Below are positions 1 through 13,029 of a stretch of DNA of 64,000 bases, in pieces. The stretch is from Branchiostoma floridae (Eukaryota; Chordata; Leptocardii; Amphioxiformes; Branchiostomatidae), in the NCBI RefSeq assembly GCF_000003815.2, contig NC_049983.1, positions 28,619,419 to 28,683,418 on the forward strand, in the 5' to 3' direction. The first letter of the stretch is position 1, and each line of letters begins with the position of its first letter. The position numbers and the translations under genes are program-made. The notes below the pieces were generated by a model. That model saw only the letters and a list, made by a program, of their open reading frames with translations, was not told where the DNA came from and did not search any database.

Positions 1-259
1 TTCACCGATTGGCCTGGTGATAGAATCTCGCAATCGTGATTGCATTTTATGTGATCTGCTGTACTCCTGTTACAAAGGTTAAAAGACTTAGGCGGCGAGA
101 AGGCAAAGTTGGGCCTTGTGTTTAGCCCCGTGGTTATTGCGGTAATCGTAACACAAAGACTGCCAATCATCCATTACATTATCTAATTTGAGCACCATTT
201 AGGCAACGATGGGAAAGCATGACCTAACTCCGAGACACACCAAGAGGGAACGTCCCAAG

Positions 260-1536
260 CACGCCGTATGCATTTGTGATGGAACTTTGTTTTCCTTTGT
301 CAACAATGAGTCATGAAAATATTAGACATACAAACGTAATGGATTCATATGTACCAAAATTGCAGAAACAAAACACCAAAACAATAATGGAATAATAACC
401 TTGATCACAGGAACGTGTGTGAAATCCAGAAGAAAGCAGAACTAACATCTAGACCAACACATAGTTAGTAGATAATGAAAACAACAGTTCTTTACACGTC
501 TTTAGTCTTAAAGCAATCGTGATAATTATTACCCTATAGCTGAATTAAAGCAAATCTATTCTAACAGTGCAATGAAAGATATCAGTAATTTTTACACTCA
601 GTTAACTCAAATTATTGAGAATGATACATTGTAATGTACTTCGAGAAATTGTAAATCACCAAAAACAACCAGCCGGACAGGTTAACTTGGAGACATGGAC
701 GAAAGAGATGATGTTGATGGATATTGACTTTGATGTGATGCTATAGCAAAAGTAAATGCCTTATATACAAATTCTCCTAACCATCCGACTACAGTAGCCC
801 TTCGTCCATTCATCAACAAGGATCGTACCTTCTCATATAGTGTCTGGGAAGATATTGGAAGATATCATAGGATGTTTGTTCTATTGTGGGGATCTGGACT
901 CATGATATACATGTAGTATGTAAGATGATATTGGTTCCTCAGAGTAGGTAAGAAGTGACGGTATTCGTGCTCAATTGCGTCTGCTTCGTATCATTGGCAT
1001 AGCATTGCATGTCTGTTGACCTCAATTTGTTTACCTCTTTATATCTTGATTGGATACTAACACTTTAATACATTAAGATTATTTTAATAATTTTTGTTAC
1101 AAACCTTTATTTGATTGCGCGGGTTGTTTTTCTGACTGTGTATTTGCTAATGTATTGTTCTATGATTGATCTGCATGTTTTTGGGTAAGGTATCTCTATC
1201 GTTTGGTGGTATTTATCACCTAAATGCGGCATACCACAGCAACGTGCATCTATTGAGGAAGTAAATCTGCAGCATCAGTACAGAATAGGTCAACTTTTAC
1301 TGGTCTGATTATTAAACCAGCATAGCTGGGTTAAATTAGGAACGAAATTCCATTAGGACAAGGGTTGAATAAATGCTTCTCTATAACCACACACACGTCT
1401 TTGAAGATTTAACTCGCCGCGTTCCCACGTTGAACAGATATTACCCACGCTATTTTTTTGCTGTTGGGAAAACATTTGTCATTATGATAAAGTTACCTCT
1501 GGTGTCTTTCTCTTGGGACAGGCATGTAAGGTATTG
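260..1536. other. Outer left-arm non-coding DNA
   Basis: AT-rich sequence without a convincing gene. Part of it (about 660-1030) matches the reverse complement of 61040-61320. The stretch 410-480 resembles 10915-10990, so fragments of the outer arm are also repeated inside it. No splice-competent open frame of useful length was seen. Confidence 0.5.
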
Positions 1537-1785
1537 CGTGTGTGTGTGCTTGTTTTTGTATGTGCGCGCATGTGTGTGTGTGTAACTGTGTGTGTGCGTG
1601 TGTGTGTGTGTCTGTGCGTGCGTGTATCTGTGTGCGTGCGTGAGCGTCTGTCTGTGTCTGCGCGTGTGTGCGACTGTGCCTGAGTGTGTGTGTCCGTGTG
1701 TATGTTTCTGCTGTCTCTGAGAATGTACAATATGTGAATATGTACATGCGTTTGCGTTCTGTGTGCATTTGTGTGTGTGTGCACG
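1537..1785 (+). repeat. (TG)n microsatellite, left arm
   Basis: Impure TG tract with CG and TC interruptions. It is the positional counterpart of the (TG)n at 60920-61045 in the right arm, where a LINE lies next to it. Apparent His/Thr-rich or Cys/Val-rich proteins here are translations of the microsatellite. Confidence 0.9.
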
Positions 1786-2001
1786 TATGACCTACCCACA
1801 TACAGAGACAGAGGTATTTTGCGTCATTCGCTTAAACAATATGGCAAAACATGGAAACGAGCCAAGAGGCTTGTTTTGAGCCTTTGAGTCGAGTTTTGAT
1901 TATCGGAGGCTTGAGATTGGTCGCGGAGCAAAGCGTCTCAAACAAGACGGCCTGTGCTCCGGATAACAAGAGCCAAGTTTAGAAGATGATACTGCATGTG
2001 T

Positions 2002-2252
2002 GGTTGATTCATGTAATTATCAATCGGCACGATTCATTGGAACTAAGGATGGTATACCAGGTAAATGTGCTGGTTTGACATCCTGTCGTGGTGTCCCGAG
2101 GAAACGCCAGAGGGAACTTGCGTTTGATTGACAGAATGCTCTCCTAGACAAAGACGTTGGGCCGGCCGCGACATGATGTCACATTTACCAAGTATACCAT
2201 CCTTACTTCCATTGAATCGTGCCGATTGATAATTATATCATTCAAGCACACG
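2002..2252. repeat. Local inverted repeat inside the left arm
   Basis: Bases about 2002-2090 and 2165-2252 are reverse complements of each other with a few mismatches; both carry the core CGGCACGATTCA or its complement. The roughly 75-bp spacer contains an AACGCCAGAGGGAAC segment. The right arm has this sequence once (59105-59215), so one arm of the small palindrome arose or was lost after the large duplication. Confidence 0.7.
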
Positions 2253-2639
2253 GACAGTACCATCTTCCAAACTTTGCTCTTCGCACAAATCGTAATAATT
2301 ATCTACAGCATTTCATCATCAAAGACAAGGCGCATCGACGCGATCGTGAGAACTCTGGTGACTTGCACGTACGCGTTGGTACATAACTGGGCCTGGCCCT
2401 GTGTATAATGAAGATTGCATTAAAAATGATTCAAAACTTCGTTATCAATAAAAGTTTACACAATTTAGAATAAGCAGTCATTCTATAGTGTAGTCTCATG
2501 ACCTCAATCAGTGGTCACCTGACTGAAGGGACAGCCCAACTGTCTTCAAGATGAAGGAATAGATTAATAAACTTGGCACATTTAACCTGTCTTTAACTGT
2601 GACGCTTTAAAAACTTCAACTTACTCTTTTTACTGGGCC

Positions 2640-3192
2640 TGATTGCAACCGTAAGGTGATTTTACCACAAATGTGATCAGGCTAGAAGCTAGGTACGGTA
2701 CGTCGTACCATCACACCGGGGCCCCTTGCGCTCTCTGCCCTAAAGATTCTGTGCACCAAGGGCAAGAAGCCCCGGCGGAAATCCGATGGAAATCACAGGC
2801 TAGCCCTACACTACATCAGCATAAATATGAGACTTGGATAGATTTTAACGAGTTACGTAAACGAGTCAGGCGTTACCTTTTAATACCAGCTATTTAAGTA
2901 TACAAAGAGTACACTCCTTTATTAAGTCCGGGGGTAATAAAGAACAAAAGTTTGTAGCAAAAGATTGCCTCCTTCATCCTAACGTTGGCTCGTGTTCAAA
3001 CGTCGATCTCAGTAAATTCTAACTTAATTCTAAGGGCCTATTTCCAAGCCACAAAGAATGCCTGTGACGGCAACAAGACATGTCTGATATCAGCCACAGG
3101 TACAAACAGGCCCGGATGTTCCACAGGACTCTGGGTACATGCAGGCCCGGATGTTCCACAGGACCCCGGGTACATATAGGCCCGAATGTTCC
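2640..3192 (+). repeat. Dispersed repeat module, copy 1
   Basis: About 550 bp shared with 9960-10700 in the same orientation, and in reverse orientation with about 55080-55640 and 58020-58290. Shared landmarks are a GTAAG-rich start, a palindromic GGGGC(C/T)CCTTGC ... GCAAG(G/A)AGCCCCGG segment, TTTTAATACCAG and AAGCCACAAAGAATG. It ends in a short run of the 35-bp minisatellite (3095-3192). No coding capacity is visible. It may be a non-autonomous mobile element of unknown class. Confidence 0.6.
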
Positions 3193-4084
3193 TCTAACTG
3201 CTATATTTGCTACCTACTGTCTAAGATGATATTTACAAAATCCAGATGCACTATCAAATGGCCGCACGTACTATTTGCAAACTTTTCATTTGAAATCTAT
3301 ACATTATAACAGTAAGTAAAGTAGGTTTTTATACCACAGGAAGAGTTTTTTGGAGGGGAACTGACGAGCATTTTGTTCTCCGCTCAATATGTCTCGTGTG
3401 TCCCTTACTAACGCATTGTCTCGGCCTGTGTTGCTCTTTCCGTATCAGCGTGAAGCAAGAAGCAAAATGTCCTCCTGTGTGGAACTCACATTTATCAGAT
3501 TATATCTTTTCGTTACCTTTCCGATATATTTCTGTTAGCTTTGTGCTTACGTATAGAAAAAGATGTCAGAAAGGCAGCGTTGAAGGGAAACAACGGCACA
3601 ATGTGGCCGGGAGTGCTATGCTCATGCTCCCGAGTATTTGTGGTCACCTTTACGGTGTGTTCCCACCTAGTCTTGATGTCAGACTGTTTCCAGGGCCTAC
3701 ACAGAGCAGCTCTACGGCGTTTCATGCAACTTGCCCCGAAGGAAAGTTTGTCACAGCCCCGTGAGCTTAGACCCCGCCCCGGGGCCCAGCCAGGATGTTT
3801 TAAGAAACGAAAAATTAAGGGAGTTTGCCGCGCAGACAGACACATTCCAAAATTCTTATTTTAAACCAAAATTTCATCATAACATCTAAACGTTTCATAT
3901 CCTGATTTATACTTTTTAGTTCTCTGCAAATCTGACCTTTTGTTATTGGGAAGGGGATCCGGCATGCGCTCATACCAACTTTTGTTACACATCATTTAAT
4001 TTTTACTTGATGTTAGTTTATTTACATCTTCCTTAATTTTGTATTTCTCTTAGTTCAGTTATGTCTATGTCTTTGTATATATGT
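3193..4084. other. Unassigned left-arm sequence
   Basis: Mixed-composition sequence with several short open frames (for example 3396-3764 on the plus strand and 3513-3845 on the minus strand) that overlap each other and show no recognisable motif. The 21-bp string AAGGGAGTTTGCCGCGCAGAC (written in two parts: AAGGGAGTTTGC, CGCGCAGAC) at about 3819 recurs at 4297, just before the (CA)n tract. Confidence 0.4.
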
Positions 4085-4133
4085 ATAGTGGTGGCGTGAA
4101 TATAAGTTCCCAACTTGAGTGCGCCACCACTAT
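4085..4133. repeat. Perfect 12-bp hairpin
   Basis: ATAGTGGTGGCG at 4085-4096 is exactly complementary to CGCCACCACTAT at 4122-4133, with a 25-nt loop that itself contains AAGTT/AACTT. No adjacent gene explains it; it may be the end of a small foldback element. Confidence 0.7.
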
Positions 4134-4320
4134 GTCTGTCTTTTACGTCTTATTTGTCTGAACAAAAAAAACCGTGATAAAGGGAAATATGTTGTTTTAT
4201 GTTCTTGTTTCTTTCCCTTCAGCTATTTGGTAAAATGTAGATATAGAGTGAGATATAGAGTGGGCAAAATGAGATGTTTCGTTGGTTCAACTTATGAAGG
4301 GAGTTTGCCGCGCAGACGGG

Positions 4321-4888
<568 letters not shown>

Positions 4889-4984
4889 GCATATACACCA
4901 ACGCTGCCTCAAACATAGCCTTGGTAAAGGTAAGTAAAAAATCATCACAGACACATCACGAATACAACAAGTTTTACTGTACTC

Positions 4985-5110
4985 AGGTGATATCTATTAT
5001 TCGCCTTATTTACCGAGGTTTGGCCGCTCCCATTGTTCTCTGTGACATCTAAAGACGGGTGTGGGCTTGATGATGGATGTGTCGTTTTAAAATAAGCGCC
5101 TCTCCCTACG
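4985..5110 (+). repeat. Short direct repeat shared with 9590-9712
   Basis: Both copies contain GGTTTGGCCGCT, TTGTTCTCTGTG, GGGTGTGGGCTTGATGATGG and an AAATAAGC(G/A)CCTC end. The pair shows internal duplication within the left arm. No coding content is visible. A MITE end resembling those at 35362 and 37471 (ATCTGCTTGGAGATTA) follows at about 5220. Confidence 0.6.
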
Positions 5111-5744
5111 CGTACCAGGGGGTACCTGGGTACATGGCACGTTTCGGGAGGGAGCTTGCCCAACCCTGATCCACCGATACTTGCGTACATTACAATTTAC
5201 TCCCCTGCCGGCCACGCAAGATCTGCTTGGAGATTAGGCAGGCCCAACCCTGGTGTCAACCACCGATACTTGCGTACATTAACCTTTACAGTGCAGTAAC
5301 CCGCTCCCTACATCTGCTTGGAGACAAACCTTTATTGAGTCCCTGTGGTTTGTTTGTTTGTTTGTTTGGCCCGGTGAGAACAACGTCCGTTCAGTAGTGC
5401 CACCATAAACGTCACGTTGTGAGGGAAGGTGGTGTGTTATGTACCACCGCTCTAACTTTCCTGTTAAACTTTCGGCCACGAATTCCATTGACAGCGACAC
5501 CGGTAGGGCTTCTAAACATTGACTTTTAGCCAGCACGCTAAAAATTAAGTCAGATTAAACAGCTATCCCTGCGAATTATCAAGTAGCTTCCCTACTTTCA
5601 ACCACAAAGACTATCAATATAAATCAGTTGGACGTGAGACTGAAGACAGACATATGTGGAAGACGAGTGATATGAATATGTTCAGAAATGACTTGTTCAT
5701 AGCCAGTATACTACATATTGTACCAGTCGGTATGATTTTAATCT

Positions 5745-7411
5745 TTGTTATTATCTTCGACTCCGTTTGGAAAGAGGGTCTTCGTTTCAAACTGCTAAAC
5801 TCGGGAATAGGGGGTAACTTTTACAAGCTAATTAAATGTATGTACACTAAACCCCAGACGTGTGTAAAAACCGAGTCCGGTGTAACGCCTCCATTTGTAA
5901 CTAAATAAGGCGTTAGACAAGGCTGCAATCTCAGCCCTACATTGTTCAACTTATTCATTAATGACCTCGTTCATGTTCTTGATAATGCCGAATGTGAACC
6001 ACCATCTCTACATAATTTGTTTGTATCGTGCTTGTTATATGCAGACGATGTGGTTATATTTTCTGAATCAGACAAAGGGTTGCAATGCGCGCTCAACAGC
6101 TTAAATGCAAGAAATGGAAACTCCAAGTTAATCTTAAGAAAACTAAAGTTATGTCTGATTAAGTTATGATTTTCAACAAATCTGGCCGATCTTTCCGAAA
6201 CCAAACATTCGTATTTGATCAAGACACTCTGGACGTAGTACCTTCTTACTGCTATCTAGGCCTGACTATTACATCGTCGGGAAGCTTCTCCCTGACCAAT
6301 AAACAACTTTCACTCAAAGCTCGTAAAGCTATGTATAGTCTGAAATCTCTCATTCGCTCTCTCGCCAAAGTGCTTGCTAAAAATATTTGATTCCTGTATA
6401 AAGCCGATTCTCCTATATGGGTGTGAAATATGGGGCACAGAGTCTATCAATGACAACTCCCCAATTGAAATTCCCCATCACCGCTTTTGTAAGAATATAC
6501 TTGGAGTTTCCAGAAATTGTAGTAATTTAGCATCTAGAGCGGAGCTTGGTAGATTTCCTTTAGACTTAGATATATCTGTGCGTGTTATTCGTTACTGGCT
6601 ACGCTTATTAATTACAAATGAATTCTCAAAGACATTTGTTACAAGCTGATGCCCTTTTGTATCAACATAAATCTATTTCTAATAGTCGTAGAAGAACCTT
6701 GTTACAACTAGTGAAAGAAATTTTAGATGGTAGTGGCCACTCCAATCTTTTCTATTTATGTAACTCACTTAGTGATATCAGATCTATATGTACAATGATA
6801 AGATCTAGAATCTCTGATATGTTTATCCAAACCTCTCGTCATAACTTGAGTATAGATACTGGTAAGCTAAGATTTTATAAGACCTGCAAAACAGCACATA
6901 CTATGGGAAAATACTTAGGATTAGATAATTTTGATTTACGCTCGGCAATCAGCAAAATTAGAATTAGTGCCCACCCTCTCGAAATTGAGAGACGGCGGTA
7001 CAAGAGGCTATCCGTGTGTGAAAGAACGTGCAAACAATGTACGTCAAACGTGGTGGAAGACGAAACACATTTTATGTCAAACTGCTCTTTCTATAGCCAA
7101 GAAAGAAAAGAGCTGTTCAAAGAGGCCATCAAATTCCATCCAAACTTTCTCACACTCACTGACGAAAAGAAAGCAGTTCACCTTCTAACATCACTAAACC
7201 CATGCATAATAGAAAAGGTGGGATCTTTCGTCTTCCACTGTCTTCGAAAAAGGAGTCGAACCCAATAACCCAGGATCTAGAGTTAGCTTTTACTAGTTTT
7301 AGACTAGAGTAGACACTTGTGATATTGTATTTTACACTGTTTGAATCTTTTATGTTACCTGCAATTAGCCCACGGGCAATAATTTGCAATAAACTTGATT
7401 ATTATTATTAT
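5745..7411 (+). mobile_element. 5'-truncated non-LTR retrotransposon (LINE), broken
   Basis: The translation begins inside the reverse transcriptase with DSVWKEGL, continues to GVRQGCNLSPT and FNLFINDL, and has the catalytic YADD at 6038-6049. The C-terminal part (6618-7268) ends in a zinc-knuckle-like CxxC...H...C segment (CERTCKQC, then HFMSNC). The copy is dead: there is a TAA at 5906-5908 just before GVRQG, and frame changes near 6160, 6385 and 6640. The 3' end is AATAAA followed by an (ATT)n tail at 7388-7411. It is absent from the right arm, so it was inserted after the arms separated. Clade was not assigned. Confidence 0.85.
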
Positions 7412-7532
7412 CAGACTAATTTGACAGAAAAAAAGGAGTTAAGACTCAGAGACTGTCCAGTCATTCATTTATCTCACTCAGTCCGTGATAAGTAATAGGC
7501 GTACTTGAGGAACTAATATGGCTATTTCTTTG

Positions 7533-7980
7533 GCGGATGTTTTACGTAAGACATTGTGAAATCACCGAAAAACGCGTCCAGTAGCGCGGGGCCCTGCCGG
7601 CCCCATCACCGAAGCCAGTCGCGCGGAGCTCTGCCGGCCCAATCACCGAGGCCAGTCGGTAGCCTTGGCGGGGTCGTGTGATGCATCATTAAATCACCGG
7701 CAAGTCCAGCCAGCTGGGCGGCACCGTGTCGCCTCAGCCCCGAGGTAGTCGGCTCCCTCACCGGTCTACCGGTGTCTGGTTTTTCGACGGATGTTTCGTG
7801 TATAAGACATCACAAAACCACCAGCGAGCGCAGCCAGACACGCGGGGCCGTTTCGGTATTTCCCCCGAGACGTGAGAGACATCACGCCGGCACCGAGTCG
7901 GTCCTTCACCGGGGCTGTCGGCGCCCGATCATCGGGGCCATCACCGAGGCCGTGTACGGGGATTTCCTGACAAGACATTA
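7533..7980 (+). repeat. GC-rich imperfect tandem repeat
   Basis: Two related units begin at about 7533 and 7786 with GGATGTTT(T)(A/C)CGT...AAGACAT. Within them ATCACCG and GGGGCC/CCGGCC motifs recur. The block is markedly richer in G+C than its surroundings. Overlapping open frames on both strands (7766-7978, 7772-8101) look like by-products of composition. No family was recognised. Confidence 0.55.
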
Positions 7981-8206
7981 TTTTCAGTGTGGTCTTACTT
8001 GTTTTAACCCGTATATTATTGAAAGCTCAAATCAGCCTGCAGGCCACTTTTCATTGAGGTCATTTTTGAGTGAGAGCTGTCATTATTTTCCCACTTTTTA
8101 GACATTTTTTTATAGATATTTTTTTTTTAAATATAGACAAAGACTCGTTTGTACTTAGTAAAAAGTTCCACCACAGTGACTCACAACATCAAATCCTTTA
8201 ACGATA

Positions 8207-9120
8207 ATGCAGGTATCTGTATCTGTATCTGTATCTATATAGCCGGTATAACCGCCGTTCGGCGTAACACACCAGCTTCGCAGGCACGCGGCGCGGCAGC
8301 AACTGGTTATATTACAACGACCCGTCACACCTAACTTTTGCACATCTATCTGCAAGCGTTCTTTAAAACTACCCAGAGAAGATGCCCCTACTATACTTGG
8401 TGATAACAAATTCCACTCTATGATAGTTCTGGGAAAGTACGAATTTTTGAACACATCAATCCTAGGTTGGTAACTCTGGTATTTGAAGGCATGACTGTTT
8501 CTTGTTCTTTTTTGAGCTGATATTAGATACTTATCAGTTGGTATGTCCACCAGTTTATTCGTCATTTTGTACATCATGCAAAGTCTGGAAATTTTCCTTC
8601 TGTCTTCAAGTGACATCCACTGCAGATCTGTTTTCATTTTGGTAACACCGGTATCCCTGTTATAGTTGTTTGTACAGAATCGGGCAGCTTGCTTCTGTAC
8701 CCTTTCAAGTTTATCTTTGTCTTTCTTTGTATACGGGTCCCATACTGTAGCGGCATATTCAAGGTAAGGTCTTACCAGTGACGTGTATGCAAGTGATTTT
8801 AGCCTGGTTGGGCATGCCCACAAGTTGCGTTTGATCACTCCCAATGTCTGTTTAGCCTTGGTTGCTATTTTGTTAACATGGACACACCACTTCAGCCCAG
8901 TTGTTAATGTAACACCCAGGTATGGGTGGGTTTTTGTGGTTGCTAATGTCTGACCACAAAACTGTTAATGAGACACATTTGGTGTTCGTTTGTTCGTTAT
9001 GTGCATGATATAGCACTTATCAGGATTGAACTGCATAAGCCATTTCCTTTGCCATTCTTCCAGGGTGTTCGGGTCTTTTTGAAGAACTTGTGAATCATTC
9101 TGTGTGGATACCTCTATATA
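8207..9120 (-). mobile_element. CR1/L2-like LINE 3' fragment
   Basis: Minus-strand translation gives the end of a reverse transcriptase and its C-terminal region: EEWQRKWLMQFNPDKC, then LVRPYLEYAATVWDPYTKK, KLERVQKQAARFCTNNY, RKISRLCMMYKMTN and YFPRTIIEWNLLSP. This order is typical of CR1/L2-type LINEs. The 3' end is a (GATACA)n tail, read on the plus strand as repeated TGTATC at 8212-8236. There are frame breaks near 8850-8965. Related copies are at 14288, 18425/22140 and 50766. Confidence 0.85.
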
Positions 9121-9960
9121 TAAACTAAAAAATATTAGGTAAACTAGCATGTATACATTTAAACATCGACATGACACATTCCTGCCACGGTATATGTGAT
9201 TCTACACACTTGTCGCTATAATAATACCCCTCTCCCCAATACATTCTACAAGTCAACCTTTTACACATGTGTACGTGCGTGCATGTGCATGTATGTATGT
9301 ATTTATGTGAATTTGGGTGTGTACGTACGCGTATCTGTGGCATTGTTTTGTGCGTGTGTATGAGTATGAGTATGCATGTGTAAATTAGTATATAAGCAAC
9401 TCTTCAAGCCAGGACGCATGTTCTAATATTGACGTTGCAAAAGTTTGTCGGAGAGAAAAGTGAAAAGTGGAAAAGTGCATCTGACAGAGAAAAGTGGATC
9501 TGACATGCGCAAATCCTCAAGGTTAGCACTCCAAGCGTTGGGCACCTGGAGAGACTGAGGGGCCTTTGTTCTTATGTAGGGACATTACAGGTAATATGTA
9601 TCCTTGGCCTTATTGACCTAGGTTTGGCCGCTTTGATTGTTCTCTGTGCTATCTATAGATGGGTGTGGGCTTGATGATGGACGTGTCTTCTTGAAAATAA
9701 GCACCTCACCTTTGTTCTTATAAAGTGACATTCGTTCAGAGATCTTTATCACCAGACGCAACGATTTCACCATAGATGGTCACACCTAGGCTTTACTTGT
9801 TTTTAATTGGGCAACACGAGGCCAAGTCAAGCCAATTGCATGGATTTCATCAAATGGTAGCTGAATGTGAAGGACTGAGATCTTTCCTGATTTTAAACAT
9901 GCTTCACCAGCAAGGATCGTCTTTTCTCACGCGTGCACGACTTTCCCAAGAGCGCTCTCA
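9121..9960. other. Left-arm spacer with short TG and AAAGTG repeats
   Basis: Contains a weak TG/TATG-rich tract (about 9270-9380), repeated GAAAAGTGGA strings (9455-9505) and the direct repeat at 9590-9712. The stretch from 9776 matches the reverse complement of about 55800-55907 in the right arm. No gene recognised. Confidence 0.45.
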
Positions 9961-10700
9961 GCTTGTAACCGTAAGACGATTGTGATCAGGCTATAAGTTG
10001 GGTACGGTTCATCGTACCATCCAACTTCTATCGGGGCTCCTTGCATTCTGTGCCCTAAAACAATCGGTGCAGCGAGGGCAAGGAGCCCCGGTGGAAATCG
10101 GGTGGAACCAAGGTTAGCCCTACACTACATCAGCATAAAGATGCGACTTGAACAGATTTTAAAGCGTTCTGTAAACGAGCCAGGCATTGCCTTTTAATAC
10201 CAGGTATTTAAGTATACAAACAGTACACTCTTTTATTGTGTCCGGGGTAATGAAGATCAAAAGATTGGCTCCTTCATCTTAATGTCTGTTAAGTCTGTTA
10301 TCAGTGACCTGTACTTAGCCCGTCTAGGCATGAATGTACAATAAAAGTCTTTCATCCAATCATTTATCGTTGGTTTGTGTTGAAACGTCGATCTCATGGC
10401 AACTCTAACGTAATTCTAAGGGTCCTATTTCTAAGCCACAAAGAATGACAGTGACGGCAACCAGACTTCTCTGGTATTAGCCCCAGGCCCCGGGTAAATG
10501 CAGGCCCCAATGTTCTATACGAATGCTCGGTGAGCTGAAAACCAGGTTTATGCAGGCCCGAATATTCCACAGGCCCCAGGTACATGCGGGCCCGAATGTT
10601 CCACAGGACCCAGGTACATGCAGGCCCGAATGTTCCACAGGCCACAGGTACATGCGGGTCCCAATGTTCTATACGAATGCTCGGTGAGCTGAACACCAGG
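9960..10700 (+). repeat. Dispersed repeat module, copy 2, with minisatellite tail
   Basis: Same module as 2640-3192, including the CCGTAAGACGATTGTGATCAGG start and AAGCCACAAAGAATGA landmark. From 10483 it runs into units of the 35-bp minisatellite. Twice (10506-10549 and 10657-10700) this contains a block with ATACGAATGCTCGGTGAGCTG. The right-arm counterpart is about 55080-55640. Confidence 0.65.
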
Positions 10701-10999
10701 TGTGCTGAACAACAATGTGCTCTAAAATCAGCTCCCAGTCCCCGCCCCTAACCAAGAGAGAAAGTCTCTATTATTTGTACCTTGTGATTGAAGTTTATTT
10801 TTCCTTTAACCACCGATGAGCCAAAGCAACACACGTGCACATAAACTTCACATGCTTTTAATCAAATGCGAGTACCAAACACGAAATCAGTCAGTAATAA
10901 AGACATTATTATCCTCAAACTCAGGAACGTGTGTGGTGAAAGCTTAAAACGAAAGACGAACTAAAATCTGGACAAATTTAGTTATCAACTTAAAATCCA

Positions 11000-11235
11000 C
11001 CCTATCACCTAACCAAGCCTTATAGCCATCCCCCGGGGTTCCTCCGGGAGTCCTCGGCAGGGTGAGCTTCTATCCCCGCCGGCCAGCTAAGCTCATCCCG
11101 GTGAATTCGCCTGACTGAATCCAATCAAGAGGGCCTTCGGGGTTTAGGCGGGGCTGAGGCAACATTTCCTCGTGGCATGTTACTGCTCGTGCCGAAGAGC
11201 TGGCGTGTGTGGGCCCTGGTAACGATCTGGATTCC
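11000..11235 (+). repeat. GC-rich block conserved between arms
   Basis: It contains CCTATCACCTAACCAAG, GAGTCCTCGGCAGGGTGAGC, CCGGCCAGCTAAGCTCAT and GCCGAAGAGCTGGC, and matches the reverse complement of 53495-53720 with small indels. It is unusually G+C-rich for the arm. No open frame common to both copies was found, so its nature is unknown. Confidence 0.6.
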
Positions 11236-13029
11236 CAGTAACGTCACTGTAACGTCATTCATCTTGTAACGTCGAGAAGAAAAAACATTTCCTTTCTGCT
11301 AATCTTCGAGGGTGGTCAAAGATTGGTCTGTTGTTATCATGGCTTGACTTGGTATATTAAGTATGGAAAGGTTTATTTAGAAATCAGTTAGTACTTCTGT
11401 CTAGATAGTGTCGACTTTTCATGATTCTCACAACATCCTTGCTACATGCCATATTTCTTTGTTTAAGCCTTATTCATGGCAACCTCAAATCGGCCTGCGC
11501 TTTTCAGTGAGGTCATAAGGAAAGAGGTAAGGGTACGGGTCAGACAAACTATATAAAAAGATATATCCGTTACATCAATTAAAGTACTGACAAGTCTATG
11601 AACAATTTTACGCACGCATGGTACATAATATAGATATTCTTCGCTTACTCTATTAATCGCCTTTTAATCCGCATTGGAACGATCAGTGACGATAATCCAC
11701 GTTCATACAGATCCATTCACATTCAGTTTCAAGTCGTAGTTATTTAAGCTATATTGCATTACCATATTGCACTTAGTATCATATGTTATCTTCACTAACT
11801 TTAATAGCAACATCTAGATATAACGTTACTGCAAGTCTAGAATAAGCTTTTCTAATGTGATATAAGATGCCAAAAGAATTACAACTAATGCAAGTGAAAT
11901 TCATGTTCTGAGGTAAGAAAGTCTTCGTTAGTTAATCCTACGGCCGGTGGCCTAAGATAGTATCATACGCTGGCCAAGAAGTTTGGCCTGACATTAGGTT
12001 GGCGGATTTAACTCTTGGCCAGCTTTGTGATACCATCTTATGCCACCGTAGGATCTACTGGCCGAGATTATCGGCTAGCAACTTGTTAAAAGCCAGTAAA
12101 TTTTCCTTGAATAATGATTAACTATGAGATATGCTGAGCGTTCCAAAATCTCAAAAAGTATGTTCATTTTCTGACGTTTGATACCCTAAAAAACTGATCG
12201 ATGTTTTGTTACCTTATAGCATGTCGCCCGTATCAAATTTTCTGTTGCAAATCATTCTTTGATTGTGCACTATTTTCATAGCCTTTGTGTATTTGCAACC
12301 TTATTTTTCCATGATGGAATTACCTGCTTTTTTTCCTTTTTATAAAGATATAAATAAACCTTCTCTATTGCCAAATTCTTGATCATATCATGCTTATGAC
12401 GCCCTTAAGAAAAATAAAAGCTGGTTAACCAAGCTTGCCCAGGATTTCCTGTCAACTTTATCAGGTTTATACAACAACTTTTAACATTTCCCTGTGTACC
12501 TATTTCAATAAAATTCAACGCTTTCAACCATGTACCAAAAGAAGTCTAACAATTTTTATTTGTCCAAAATGTTTCATCACCATCTCATGTTGTCAAGCTA
12601 TTTTCGGACTTTTAGTGAGCGTCTATTCAACCCTCTTGAACTGCTACATTGCTGTGACCCGTCTGACCCCAAGATAGTATTGCACATTTGTTACGCACTA
12701 TATCTTTTTGCATGTAAGTGTAAAATCACCGCAAAAGTCACATTTATAAGGATTAATTTCCACAAGGACTTTGAAACTAGATTTATAAGGTGGGTGCGTA
12801 ATATGAGTGTCCATTTCTGTGCCATAACGCCTGAGAGAAACACTTTCAATAATGGTTAACGTAGGATCACAAGGTTGGAAAACTTTCACGAAAGAACCCA
12901 GGTACTGGGTTGTGGATGTCGGGTGTTTTGTCTCTTTCTAGGTTTCTTAAAACAGGATGTAATATTTCTTTCTCTGCATGCATCTTAAATCTCTGCATCT
13001 ATCAATACAATTCATTGAGGTAAATAACG
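11236..13029. other. AT-rich left-arm sequence without genes
   Basis: Mostly AT-rich. The right-arm equivalent falls in the 751-N gap. The only structured item is the degenerate foldback element at 11935-12075. The overlapping frames at 12435-12889 have no recognisable motif. Confidence 0.5.
11935..12075. mobile_element. Degenerate foldback MITE
   Basis: ATCCTACGGCCGGTGGCCTAAGATAGTATCA at the left (in parts: ATCCTACGG, CTAAGATAGTATCA) pairs with TGATACCATCTTATGCCACC and CGTAGGAT at the right. The interior GGCCAAGAG/TGGCCAG strings match the MITEs at 35362-35512 and 37092-37471. The outer TAATCTCCAAGCAG ends have decayed. Confidence 0.6.
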
